From Micromonospora cremea (GTDB taxonomy: Bacteria; Actinomycetota; Actinomycetes; Mycobacteriales; Micromonosporaceae): a stretch of 64,000 nt of DNA. The translations under genes were made by a program, and so were the position numbers. A model generated the notes under the pieces. It made no database searches and had not been told where the DNA came from. It was given only the letters and a program-made list of their open reading frames with translations. The stretch lies in NCBI RefSeq assembly GCF_900143515.1, contig NZ_FSQT01000002.1:3225501-3289500 (forward strand), in the 5' to 3' direction. This document shows, in pieces, positions 24,876-33,623 of the stretch; the stretch's first letter is position 1, and each line of letters starts with the position of its first letter.

Positions 24876-26386
24876 CCACCCTCACCACCCTGGCGCGCGC
24901 CGAAGCCGTTGTCGAAGGCCGCGCACAGCGAACCACCCTGGTCCGCCACATGCACGTCGCCGAGCGGCCCCTGGTCTTCATCCCGCTGACCATGGCCGGT
25001 GAGGCGAACGCGCCGCTCGCCGCGATGGTCGGCGACGACCCGGACGCCCCGACGCTGCTGATCGTGCCGCAGCCGCGGAACCGGGATCAGCGCTTCGCCT
25101 TCGCCGCCGAGCTGGCCGCCGTCGTCCTGCCGTACATCGACAGCTTCCGCGGTGAGCTGGAGGCGGTGTCGGTGAATCGGGGCAAGGACATCCGGATCCG
25201 GTACGCCGACGCGCCCCAACTGCTCCTGCCCAACCCGGCCGGCGCCGGCTTCACCCGCCTCTTCGGCCGCTCCACCCGGTTCCGGCGCACCGACGGCGAC
25301 TACCCGGTGCACCCGTCGGTGCCGCTGCTCGGCCGCTGGCTGACCTACTTCGCCGAGCGGGCCGAACATCCCGGCTCCTGCTCGCTCGTCGCGATGACGC
25401 AGGCGCTGACCCTGCACTGGGCGACCGGTCAGAGCCCGCTCGAGGACGCCCAGCTCGCCGCGCTCCTGGCATGGATCGCACCGCCGGACGGCCTGACCGG
25501 CGCACAGGCGGCGGCTGCCGCCGAGGACCCTGTGACCTGGCCGCCGGCTGGCCCGACCACCGACCCCAGCTTCGACAACGAGGTCCTGGCGCCGGCGATG
25601 ACCGCGTACCAGCGGGCGGTCAGCACCGACTCGCTGGTCGACCGGAGACGCGCCGAGCTGGAGGACCTCCTGCGGTCGCAGCTCGAGCCGACCTGGCGGC
25701 TGATGTGGCAGGGAGTGTCGCTGCTCCGCGAGTTGCCCGTCGGGTCCCGGGTCGCCGGGCGCTGGGCTGAGGACTGCGACGCCTTCACCAACTTCACAGA
25801 GTACGTCGACGGGGGCGGTTTCCCACAGGCCCGCCGGGACGGAGCGGTGGCGGCGGCCAAGCGGCTGCACCGGCTCGAACGGGCCCAGGCCTCGTACGAC
25901 GTGCAGCGCGCCTACGACGACCCGATGGTGATGGCCGACTACCGGCTCACCGGGGAGGCGTTCGTCGGCGAGGTGACCGCGGCCGACCCGACCCGGGTGG
26001 ACAGCAGCGGCAAGAAGCGGGTCCTGCGCCCCTGGATCACGGTCACCACGGCCGACCCCGTGCTGGTCACCCCGGGTACGAAGCTGTTCTCGCCCGACCG
26101 GCCCGGCAACCAGAAGGCGACAGTCGTCTCGACGGCCCGCAAGGACGACGGCAGCGCCGAGGTGGTGCTGGAGCTGGCCGGCGGAATGGGGTCGTCGCTG
26201 ACCCCGCCGCCGGGCAGCGTGCCGGGGGTGGGGGAGCAGCTTTGCTACACCACGCTCACCGACACGTTCTTCCCGGCCGGCGCCTTCCCGTCTCGGGAGG
26301 AGACGCCGTGGACCCACGGCGGCCCGCCGGCGCCGTACGAGGACAGCCCACCAACCGCCGAGGACGCCCGCGAAGAGTGGTCGTGA
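24872..26386 (+). CDS. 504-aa protein with possible helicase beta-barrel domain
   Basis: The N-terminal half is unfamiliar (LVRHMHVAERPLVFIPLTMA, TLLIVPQPRNRDQRFAFAAE). Residues ~355-475 are strand-rich (EAFVGEVTAADPTRVDS, LRPWITVTTADPVLVTPGTK, AEVVLELAGGMG, GEQLCYTTLTDTFFPAG) and look like the 1B/stalk beta-barrel of UPF1/Dna2 helicases. The domain sits between a Dna2-like nuclease gene and a Dna2-like helicase gene, so the three may be a split Dna2-type machine. That is inference from pattern and order. No Walker motifs are present. Confidence 0.6.
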   Translation: MTTLTTLARAEAVVEGRAQRTTLVRHMHVAERPLVFIPLTMAGEANAPLAAMVGDDPDAPTLLIVPQPRNRDQRFAFAAELAAVVLPYIDSFRGELEAVSVNRGKDIRIRYADAPQLLLPNPAGAGFTRLFGRSTRFRRTDGDYPVHPSVPLLGRWLTYFAERAEHPGSCSLVAMTQALTLHWATGQSPLEDAQLAALLAWIAPPDGLTGAQAAAAAEDPVTWPPAGPTTDPSFDNEVLAPAMTAYQRAVSTDSLVDRRRAELEDLLRSQLEPTWRLMWQGVSLLRELPVGSRVAGRWAEDCDAFTNFTEYVDGGGFPQARRDGAVAAAKRLHRLERAQASYDVQRAYDDPMVMADYRLTGEAFVGEVTAADPTRVDSSGKKRVLRPWITVTTADPVLVTPGTKLFSPDRPGNQKATVVSTARKDDGSAEVVLELAGGMGSSLTPPPGSVPGVGEQLCYTTLTDTFFPAGAFPSREETPWTHGGPPAPYEDSPPTAEDAREEWS

Positions 26387-26447
26387 CGTTTCGGTCCGCA
26401 GCAGCGCTAGTCAATGACCAACCATTCAGATCCGTGGGGGAGCTGAG

Positions 26448-28787
26448 TTGAGCAAGTTGGGCACCATCCTCGACCAGATTGACTCGGGCATCGTGCTGTT
26501 ACCCGAGTTCCAGCGCGGCTACGTGTGGAACCGGGATCAGGTACGCGGCCTGATGCGCTCGCTTTACCTCGGCTTCCCCGTCGGCGGGCTGCTGGTATGG
26601 GAGACGGAAGCCGACCACGGCTCGGTACGGGGCAGCGACCACGTCGGTGGCGGGGTGAAGCATCTGCTCCTCGACGGGCAGCAGCGGATCACCTCCCTCT
26701 ACGGGGTGGTCCGTGGCAAGCCGCCGGCGTTCTTCGAGGGGGACCCGGCCGCCTTCACCGGCCTGCGGTTCAACGTCGAGGAGGAGACCTTCGAGTTCTA
26801 CGCGCCGGCGAAGATGAGGGACGACCCCACCTGGGTCGACGTCACCGAGCTTTTCATCGACGGCATCGAACCGCAGATCGGCAACCTCACGTCGCACCCG
26901 GACACCATGCCGCACTTCGCGACGTACATGGGTCGGCTCATCCGGCTGCGCAACATCCTCGAGCGCGAGTTCCACCAGGAGAAGATCACCGGCGCGGACA
27001 AGGGCGTCGACGTGGTCGTCGACATCTTCAACCGGGTCAACTCGGGCGGCACCAAGCTCTCCAAGGGTGACCTGGCGCTGGCGAAGATCTGCGCCGACTG
27101 GCCCGAGGCTCGCTCGACGATGCGCAAACACCTGGGCACCTGGTCGACCGCCGGGTTCCAGTTCAACCTCGACTGGCTGCTGCGCAACGTCAACGCGGTA
27201 GCGACGGGCCGGGCCCAGTTCGAGTCCCTGGAGGGAGTCGGCTCGGGTGACTTCGCGCAGGCGCTCACCTCCAGCGAGCGCTATATCAGCGGCTTCCTCG
27301 ATGTGATCTCCGGCCGGCTCGGCCTGGACCACGACCGGGTGCTGATGGGCCGCTACGCCTTCCCGGTGGTCTCCCGCTTCCTGCACCTCAACGGCGGCAC
27401 GTTCGCCGACGCCACCCAGCGCGACCGGATGCTCTTCTGGTACATCCACGCCGCCCTGTGGGGACGCTTCGCCGGCTCCACCGAGACGATCCTGACCCAG
27501 GACTACGACACGGTCGCCCGCAGCGGCATCGACGGCCTGATCACCAGCCTGACCCGTTGGCGCGGCGGCAACCTGGTGATCGACGGCCAGGACTTCGAGG
27601 GCTTCGGCCGCGGCTCCCGCTTCTACCCCCTGCTCTACCTGCTCACCCGGGTGCTCGGCGCCCGTGACTTCGGCTCCGGCCTGGAACTCAAGAGCGAGAT
27701 GCTGGGCCACCTCACCTCGCTGCAGGTGCACCACATCTTCCCCAAGGCGCTGCTGTACAAGCACGGCTACGGCCGGTCCGAGGTCAACGCCGTCGCGAAC
27801 TTCTCCTTCCTGACCCAGCAGACCAACCTTGCGATCGGCAAGCGGCCGCCGGAGGAGTACTTCGCCGAGACCGAGCAGAAGCATCCGGGCGCGCTCGAAT
27901 CCCAGTGGATCCCGACCGACCCGCAGCTCTGGCGGCCCGACCGCTACCTGGACTTCCTCGCCGCCCGCCGGGAGCTGCTGGCCAACGCCGCCAACGGATT
28001 CCTCGCCGGCCTCCGGGACGGCACGAAGCCGGCCGCCGAGCCGCTGCGACCGGTGGTCGTGGTCAGCGAGGAAGAGGTCGACGACGTCCGCGCCGGGCAG
28101 GTGAAGGCCCTCGTCGAGGAGCTGGTGGCGGCGGGCTGCGCCGAACCCGCCCTCGACAGCGAGATCGCCGACCCCGCCACCGGTCGTCTGCTGGGCGTGG
28201 CGGAGGCGTACTGGCCGGACGGCCTGCAGCCAGGGCTGGGTAACCCGGTCGTGCTGGAGCTGGACGCCAACCCCGAGCTGGCCCGGATGGAGGAGCTCGG
28301 CTACGAGGTCTTCACCTCGGTCGACGCCCTGCGTGGTTACGTAGCGCGGCGCAATGAGCAGGCGGCGGGACTCGCCGATCCTGAGCCGCTCGTCGAGGAG
28401 CGGGACACCGGCGCCCAGACGACCACCGGTTCGGAGAGCGCGCCGGTCGTGCTGGCCCAGTCCGGCGGCGACCAGGGGACGGTCCCGGACTTCGAGCGGG
28501 CGATGCGCGGGGTATACGAGACGGCGCGGCGCGAGGCCGGCTACAACGCCACCTACTTCCTCGGCATGGTCGCCGAGCACGGCGGGCTCGCCACCGCCAA
28601 GAAGCTGCTCGCCAGCCCGGTGGTGTCCGACGGGTTCGCGGCGCTGTGGGAGCGCGGGCGACTCGACCTGACGGTGGAGGCCCTGGTGGTCATGGACGAG
28701 CACGAGTCGCTCTTCACGCCCCACGAGCTCGACATCGCCCGGCACCGACTGCGGCAGTTCGACTTCGACACCACGGCGCGGCGGTGA
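26448..28787 (+). CDS. DUF262/HNH protein (GmrSD-like) with extra C-terminal module
   Basis: 779 residues from TTG 26448 preceded by gggggag. The DUF262 part: LLPEFQRGYVWNRDQVRGLM, FPVGGLLVWETE, LLDGQQRITSLYG, FNRVNSGGTKLSKGDLALAK. The HNH/DUF1524-like part: LQVHHIFPKALLYKHGYG, NFSFLTQQTNLAIG. The last ~75 residues (YNATYFLGMVAEHGGLATAK ... LWERGRLDLTVEALVVM) are a small module I have seen at the ends of several actinobacterial restriction and helicase proteins. GmrSD enzymes cleave glucosylated hydroxymethylcytosine DNA. This copy is intact, unlike the one at 3788. It sits in the middle of the operon, 61 bp after the previous gene. Confidence 0.85.
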   Translation: MSKLGTILDQIDSGIVLLPEFQRGYVWNRDQVRGLMRSLYLGFPVGGLLVWETEADHGSVRGSDHVGGGVKHLLLDGQQRITSLYGVVRGKPPAFFEGDPAAFTGLRFNVEEETFEFYAPAKMRDDPTWVDVTELFIDGIEPQIGNLTSHPDTMPHFATYMGRLIRLRNILEREFHQEKITGADKGVDVVVDIFNRVNSGGTKLSKGDLALAKICADWPEARSTMRKHLGTWSTAGFQFNLDWLLRNVNAVATGRAQFESLEGVGSGDFAQALTSSERYISGFLDVISGRLGLDHDRVLMGRYAFPVVSRFLHLNGGTFADATQRDRMLFWYIHAALWGRFAGSTETILTQDYDTVARSGIDGLITSLTRWRGGNLVIDGQDFEGFGRGSRFYPLLYLLTRVLGARDFGSGLELKSEMLGHLTSLQVHHIFPKALLYKHGYGRSEVNAVANFSFLTQQTNLAIGKRPPEEYFAETEQKHPGALESQWIPTDPQLWRPDRYLDFLAARRELLANAANGFLAGLRDGTKPAAEPLRPVVVVSEEEVDDVRAGQVKALVEELVAAGCAEPALDSEIADPATGRLLGVAEAYWPDGLQPGLGNPVVLELDANPELARMEELGYEVFTSVDALRGYVARRNEQAAGLADPEPLVEERDTGAQTTTGSESAPVVLAQSGGDQGTVPDFERAMRGVYETARREAGYNATYFLGMVAEHGGLATAKKLLASPVVSDGFAALWERGRLDLTVEALVVMDEHESLFTPHELDIARHRLRQFDFDTTARR

Positions 28788-28792
28788 GCGCC

Positions 28793-30187
28793 ATGACCAC
28801 CCTGCTCCGGCCGGACGCGCCGGCGGACCCGCCGTCGGTCCAGGCCGAGCGCGTCATCACCGAGGTGCTGGCCGACCTGCGTTCCGGCCTGCACCGCGGC
28901 GTCGTGGTCGACTCGCCTCCCGGGGCCGGCAAGTCGACCCTCGTCGTCCGCGCTGCCGCCGAACTGGCCCGCGCCGGCGAGCCGCTGATCGTAATCGCGC
29001 AGACCAACGAGCAGGTCGACGACCTGATCGACCGCCTCGCGCAGAAGGCGCCCGACCTGCACATCGGGCGGCTCTCAGCGACCGACTACACGGCAACCGA
29101 CCGGATCAAGCAGTACGCCACGGTCCGGGTCGCCGCCAAGGTCGCCGACCTCGGTGGTCCGTCCGTGATCATCGGTACGGCCGCGAAGTGGTCGATGGTG
29201 TCCGAGGGCTGCTGGCCCTGGGCGATCGTCGACGAGGCGTACCAGATGCGGTCGGACGCGCTGCTGCGCGTGGCCGGCCGGTTCGAGCGGGCGCTCTTCG
29301 TCGGCGACCCCGGCCAGCTCGACCCGTTCTCCACCGTCGACACCGAGCGGTGGACCGGGCTGACCTGGGACCCGATGCAGTCCGCGGTGGCGGCGCTGCT
29401 GCGGCACAACCCCGACCTGCCGGTGCACCGGCTGCCGGTGTCGTGGCGACTGCCTCCCTCGGCGGCGCCGGTGGTGGCCCAGGCGTTCTACCCCTTCACC
29501 GGGTTCCAGGCCGGGACGACCGCTGGTGAGAGGTCGCTGTCGTTCACCACGACGGGGTTCGGGCATGGGCCGGTCGACGCGGCCGTGGAGACGGCGGCGG
29601 CGACCGGGTGGGCGCTGTATGAGCTGCCGGCCCGGCACACGCTGCGGACCGATGCGGAGGCGGCTGCGGCGTGCGCGGCTCTGGCACGGCGGGTGCTGGA
29701 GCGGGGGGTGGTGGCGGTGTCGGAGCGGGAGCCGGGTGGAGCGCCGGTTACCGCTGAGCGGATCGCCATCGGGGCGGCGCACCGAGACCAGGTGGCGGCT
29801 ATCCGCGCGCAGCTCGGCGCGGCTGGAGCGGGCATTACCGTCGACACCGCCAACCGGCTGCAGGGCCGGGAGTACGACGTGACGATCGTGCTTCATCCCC
29901 TGTCGGGGCGACGGGACGCAACCGCGTTCCACCTGGAGTCGGGGCGGCTCTGCGTGCTCACATCCCGGCATCGGCAGGCCTGCATCGTGGTGGCGCGTGC
30001 GGGGATCGCCGAGCTGCTGGACGCCCACCCGTCGGTCGAGCCGGTCCACCTCAACGTCCCGGTCAAGTTCCCCGACGGCTGGGAGGCGAACCAGTCGGTG
30101 TTGGCGCACTTGAAGGCATGCGCAAGTAAGGGTCGTCATGGCGGCGCCTTGAATCGCGGCGGCCAACGCGGGCTCTTTGACCGATAA
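28793..30187 (+). CDS. UPF1/Dna2-like SF1B helicase core
   Basis: 464 residues from ATG 28793 (a GTG at 28784 overlaps the previous stop and is also possible). Walker A SPPGAGKST at about 41-49. The DEAY box (WPWAIVDEAYQMRS) near 147, GDPGQLDPFS as motif III, and SWRLPPSAAPVV as motif IV follow. IGAAHRDQVAAIRAQL, TVDTANRLQGREYDVTIVL (motif V region) and CVLTSRHRQACIVVA (motif VI) complete the set. It lacks the large insertions and nuclease domains of full-length relatives, which fits a split enzyme whose nuclease and barrel are encoded at 23745-26386. A 65-bp relic of this or a close gene is at 11561. Confidence 0.85.
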   Translation: MTTLLRPDAPADPPSVQAERVITEVLADLRSGLHRGVVVDSPPGAGKSTLVVRAAAELARAGEPLIVIAQTNEQVDDLIDRLAQKAPDLHIGRLSATDYTATDRIKQYATVRVAAKVADLGGPSVIIGTAAKWSMVSEGCWPWAIVDEAYQMRSDALLRVAGRFERALFVGDPGQLDPFSTVDTERWTGLTWDPMQSAVAALLRHNPDLPVHRLPVSWRLPPSAAPVVAQAFYPFTGFQAGTTAGERSLSFTTTGFGHGPVDAAVETAAATGWALYELPARHTLRTDAEAAAACAALARRVLERGVVAVSEREPGGAPVTAERIAIGAAHRDQVAAIRAQLGAAGAGITVDTANRLQGREYDVTIVLHPLSGRRDATAFHLESGRLCVLTSRHRQACIVVARAGIAELLDAHPSVEPVHLNVPVKFPDGWEANQSVLAHLKACASKGRHGGALNRGGQRGLFDR

Positions 30188-30263
30188 GAGAGGTAATGGA
30201 GATCCAAGTCCATGTGGACCTGGTATTTCTACCAATATCTGTGGGACGGCAAGGAGTGCCTCG

Positions 30264-33200
30264 GTGACACCCACCTCATCGACTGGTGATGTGACGTTCG
30301 GCTATTTCCCCGACGACGAGCGAATCGACGTCGCGCTCGACCGCGGTCGGTTCGCGCGCGCGCTCGTTTTGGACACGCCCGTGCGGTCGCTCGCCGACCA
30401 GGTGAGCGAGTGCCGGGTGCTGTGGCACACGGACGTGGAACTGCCCGAGGGCGTCTACTGGTTCCAAGGGGTCGACGACGGACCGATCATCCTGCAGGTC
30501 GCCGGCGGTGCCCTGCCGGGTGGCGCCATGGTGGAGTCCCCCTACGGCCTCGACGCCGAGCATCCGCTACTCGCCGCGTGGGGCTGGGCGGAGGAGCTGT
30601 GGCACAAGGCCGCGATGGTCCCTGCTCCGCTCTTCGCCGTCAACGAGGCTGTCCTCACTCACCCCGGTGGCGTGGACGTGGTGGTGCGCGACCGCAAGTT
30701 CCTCCGCGAGCACTGGACCTACACGGTGATGGTCGAAGGCCGCCAGCAGGACGTCGTGGAGTCGCGGCTGCGGCCACGTCCGCAGATCGACGCCCCGCCG
30801 ATGTGGGTGACCCGCGAACCGACCCCGGCGAGCAGGTTCGGTGCCACGCTGACCCGCGCGAAGCTGTTGGGCAAGTTCGCCAACACGCTTTTTTCGTTCC
30901 GCGCCACTCGGACGACGTTCCGGCCGTACCAGTTCAAGCCGGTGCTCAAGCTGCTGCAGACCGGCAAGGCAAGGTTGCTGATCGCTGACGAGGTGGGCCT
31001 GGGCAAGACCATCGAAGCGGGCCTTATCTGGACCGAAATGGAGGCCCGCGGCGAGGCCGACCGAGTTCTGGTCGTGTGCCCGTCGGGCCTGGTCGGCAAG
31101 TGGAAAGAGGAGATGGAGGACCGCTTCGAGTTCGAGCTCACGGAGCTCGACAGTGCGGGCCTGAAGTCTTTTCTCGAGCGCCATCAGCAGAATCGGTTGC
31201 CTGCCCGCCAGGCCTACATCTGCAGCCTGGAACGTCTGCGCACGTGGGGCGGGCTGGAGGATCTGCAGGTCGTTCCGCCCGAATTTGACCTGGTGATCGT
31301 CGATGAGGCGCACTCCATGCGCAACCAGGACACTAAGAACTACGCGCTCGGCACGGAGCTGGCGGACTGGGCCGCGAACCTGGTCTTTCTTACTGCGACG
31401 CCGATCAACCTCCGCGAGCAGGACCTGCTCAACCTGCTCGAACTCCTCGTGCCCGAGGACTACGGGAGCACCCTGGACCTGCAGCTACGGCTGGAGCCCA
31501 ACCGGATCATCAACGCCGTCACTGCGCGCCTCGGCGAGAAGGGGGTCCGCGGCCGGGATCTGATCGCCCAGCTCGATGAGCTCAGGACCACATCGCTCGG
31601 TGGCGCGCTCATGCGGCGGCCCGACTTCGGGCTCCTGCGTGACGTGCTGGCCAAGGACCAGATGACGCCTCGCGGCATCGTCGACGCCAAGCGCTACCTG
31701 GCCGGACTGAACACGCTTTCCACCGTCATCACGCGCACCAAGAAGGTCGAGGTCGACGACCACAAGGCCAAACGCACCGAGAACCGGCAGGAAATCGAGT
31801 GGACTAACGCGGAGTTCGACTTCTACAAGGAGTACGTCCAGTGGTGCGTTAACCGGGCAGCGGCGATGGACAGCAACCTCTACTTCGCGATGCAGATGCC
31901 GCTGCGCCTGGCGAGCGCATGCCTGCCGATGGCGCGTCAGGCGGTGCTCGACCCGGACACCTTCGGCGACATCACCGACGCCGACTCGGATGCCGCCGCC
32001 TACCGACTCGAGCCGCACGCCGAGCTTGTCGCGGCCGCCCAGCGCCTACCAGAGCACGTCGACACCAAGTTCGACGCCTTGCAGGAAGTGCTGCGAGGGT
32101 TGCACCAGCAGGAGCGGCGGGCGCTACTCTTCACACACTCCCGCCCGACCCTGGCCTACCTCGCCGGCAGGCTCGGCACCGAGTTCAAGGTCGCGGTCAT
32201 GCACGGCGGAGTCAGCCGCGAGGCGCGGCGCCAGATCATGGGCGACTTCCGTGCCCGTGCCTATGACTTCGTGCTCGCCAACCGGGTGGCCAGCGAAGGT
32301 CTGGACTTCGAGTTCTGCTCGGCGGTGATCAACTATGACTTGCCGTGGAACCCCATGGAGATCGAGCAGCGCATCGGCCGCATCGACCGGATCGGGCAGA
32401 AGGAGGAGACGATTCTCGTCGTCAACTTCGTCAACGAGGAGACCATCGACGAGCGCATCCTTGCCCGCCTGCTGGATCGCATCGAGATCTTCGAGTCGTC
32501 CATCGGTGCACTGGAACCCATCATCTCCGCGCAGGCGCCGAAGGCGCTGCAGGCTGGATTCGACTTCACGCTCACCGAAGAGCAGCGGGACCAGAAGCTA
32601 CATGAGGCGCTGACCGCCATCGAGGAGCAGCGCGCCGGCCTGCGGGACGTCTCGGACGCGTCGAGCGCGCTGCTGGTGAGCAACGACGTCGACGTTGCCG
32701 GGCTCGAAGACGACCTGGTGAGGACGGGCCGCTACATCGGGCAGCGTGAGCTTGCTCTGCTGCTCGACGACTGGGCGCGCACCGATGCCGCGACCGGCGT
32801 GAGGTTCGCGCCCGACGGCCTCACCCTGGAGCTGCGTGGCAACGCCACCATGGCCGCCCGCGTCGACGATCTCGCCAAGTCCGCGCAGCGCTCCCGCACG
32901 GAGACGCGGTCGATCTCCGCCCAACTGCGCAACGAACTGCCGGTCACGCTCGTCCTCGACCAGGAGCACGCCCGCACCCACGGCGGCACCCTGCTCACCG
33001 CCACGAGCCCGCTCACTATGGCGGCAGCGGCGATTCCTGGTCACAGGCAGGCACGCTTTGCGTCGCTGCGGATCACGGCAGACTCGGACGAGGTCGCGCC
33101 CGGCACCTACGTCGTCGTGCTCGCGACGGCGGCGACCGCGTCCCGGCGTGGTGACGAGATCTGGGGCGCCGCCGTCACCCAGGCCGGGCGCAACGCCGGC

Positions 33201-33623
33201 GACGGATCCGTAGACGCCCTGCTGGCCGCGCTGGCGGAGGGGAAATTCGTTGATGCGCCGCTGCCCACCATCGACCGGCTTCCCACTCTCGCCGAGCGCG
33301 CGATGAACCGGTTGCACCTGCGCCATCTTGATGAGCAGGACAGGCGGGACGGCGAGTTCGATGCATTGAAGGAGGCGCGGATCGTCACGGTCACCGCCCA
33401 GCACGAGCGCAAGCTCGCGACGATCCGCAAGCGAATCGAGACTGCCCTGGCACGAGGCCGCGGGCAGAGGGTCCTCGCGGGATTCCGGGGCCAAGAACGC
33501 CGGGCGGAGGAGAAGTTCGCCGCATTGCTGGAAGACATTCGCACCGCGAGCCAACCGGAGATCCGGCTGGAGCCGCTCGCCGCATGTGTGGTCCAGATTG
33601 TCGACCGGATGGAGACGGGATGA
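30264..33623 (+). CDS. SNF2-family DNA translocase/helicase (RapA- or DrmD-like)
   Basis: 1119 residues from GTG 30264 (aaggag 7 bp before). After a ~210-residue N-terminal domain comes the SNF2 motor: ADEVGLGKTIEAGLIWTEME (Walker A, near 241), IVDEAHSMRN (DEAH, near 346), FLTATPINL, then FTHSRPTLAYLAGRL, GLDFEFCSAVINYDLPWNP and IEQRIGRIDRIGQ (motif VI, near 700). The C-terminal third is coiled-coil rich. SNF2 motors of this class remodel or track DNA in DISARM and in RapA recycling of RNA polymerase; which applies is unknown. Its stop overlaps the next start (ATGA). Confidence 0.85.
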   Translation: MTPTSSTGDVTFGYFPDDERIDVALDRGRFARALVLDTPVRSLADQVSECRVLWHTDVELPEGVYWFQGVDDGPIILQVAGGALPGGAMVESPYGLDAEHPLLAAWGWAEELWHKAAMVPAPLFAVNEAVLTHPGGVDVVVRDRKFLREHWTYTVMVEGRQQDVVESRLRPRPQIDAPPMWVTREPTPASRFGATLTRAKLLGKFANTLFSFRATRTTFRPYQFKPVLKLLQTGKARLLIADEVGLGKTIEAGLIWTEMEARGEADRVLVVCPSGLVGKWKEEMEDRFEFELTELDSAGLKSFLERHQQNRLPARQAYICSLERLRTWGGLEDLQVVPPEFDLVIVDEAHSMRNQDTKNYALGTELADWAANLVFLTATPINLREQDLLNLLELLVPEDYGSTLDLQLRLEPNRIINAVTARLGEKGVRGRDLIAQLDELRTTSLGGALMRRPDFGLLRDVLAKDQMTPRGIVDAKRYLAGLNTLSTVITRTKKVEVDDHKAKRTENRQEIEWTNAEFDFYKEYVQWCVNRAAAMDSNLYFAMQMPLRLASACLPMARQAVLDPDTFGDITDADSDAAAYRLEPHAELVAAAQRLPEHVDTKFDALQEVLRGLHQQERRALLFTHSRPTLAYLAGRLGTEFKVAVMHGGVSREARRQIMGDFRARAYDFVLANRVASEGLDFEFCSAVINYDLPWNPMEIEQRIGRIDRIGQKEETILVVNFVNEETIDERILARLLDRIEIFESSIGALEPIISAQAPKALQAGFDFTLTEEQRDQKLHEALTAIEEQRAGLRDVSDASSALLVSNDVDVAGLEDDLVRTGRYIGQRELALLLDDWARTDAATGVRFAPDGLTLELRGNATMAARVDDLAKSAQRSRTETRSISAQLRNELPVTLVLDQEHARTHGGTLLTATSPLTMAAAAIPGHRQARFASLRITADSDEVAPGTYVVVLATAATASRRGDEIWGAAVTQAGRNAGDGSVDALLAALAEGKFVDAPLPTIDRLPTLAERAMNRLHLRHLDEQDRRDGEFDALKEARIVTVTAQHERKLATIRKRIETALARGRGQRVLAGFRGQERRAEEKFAALLEDIRTASQPEIRLEPLAACVVQIVDRMETG

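Noticed and set aside
24374..26317. 647-codon minus-strand ORF
   Set aside because: Covers two well-supported plus-strand genes; Arg/Gly-rich and motif-free.
26499..28745. 748-codon minus-strand ORF opposite the DUF262 gene
   Set aside because: Antisense shadow; low-complexity V/Q/L/E composition, no domain.
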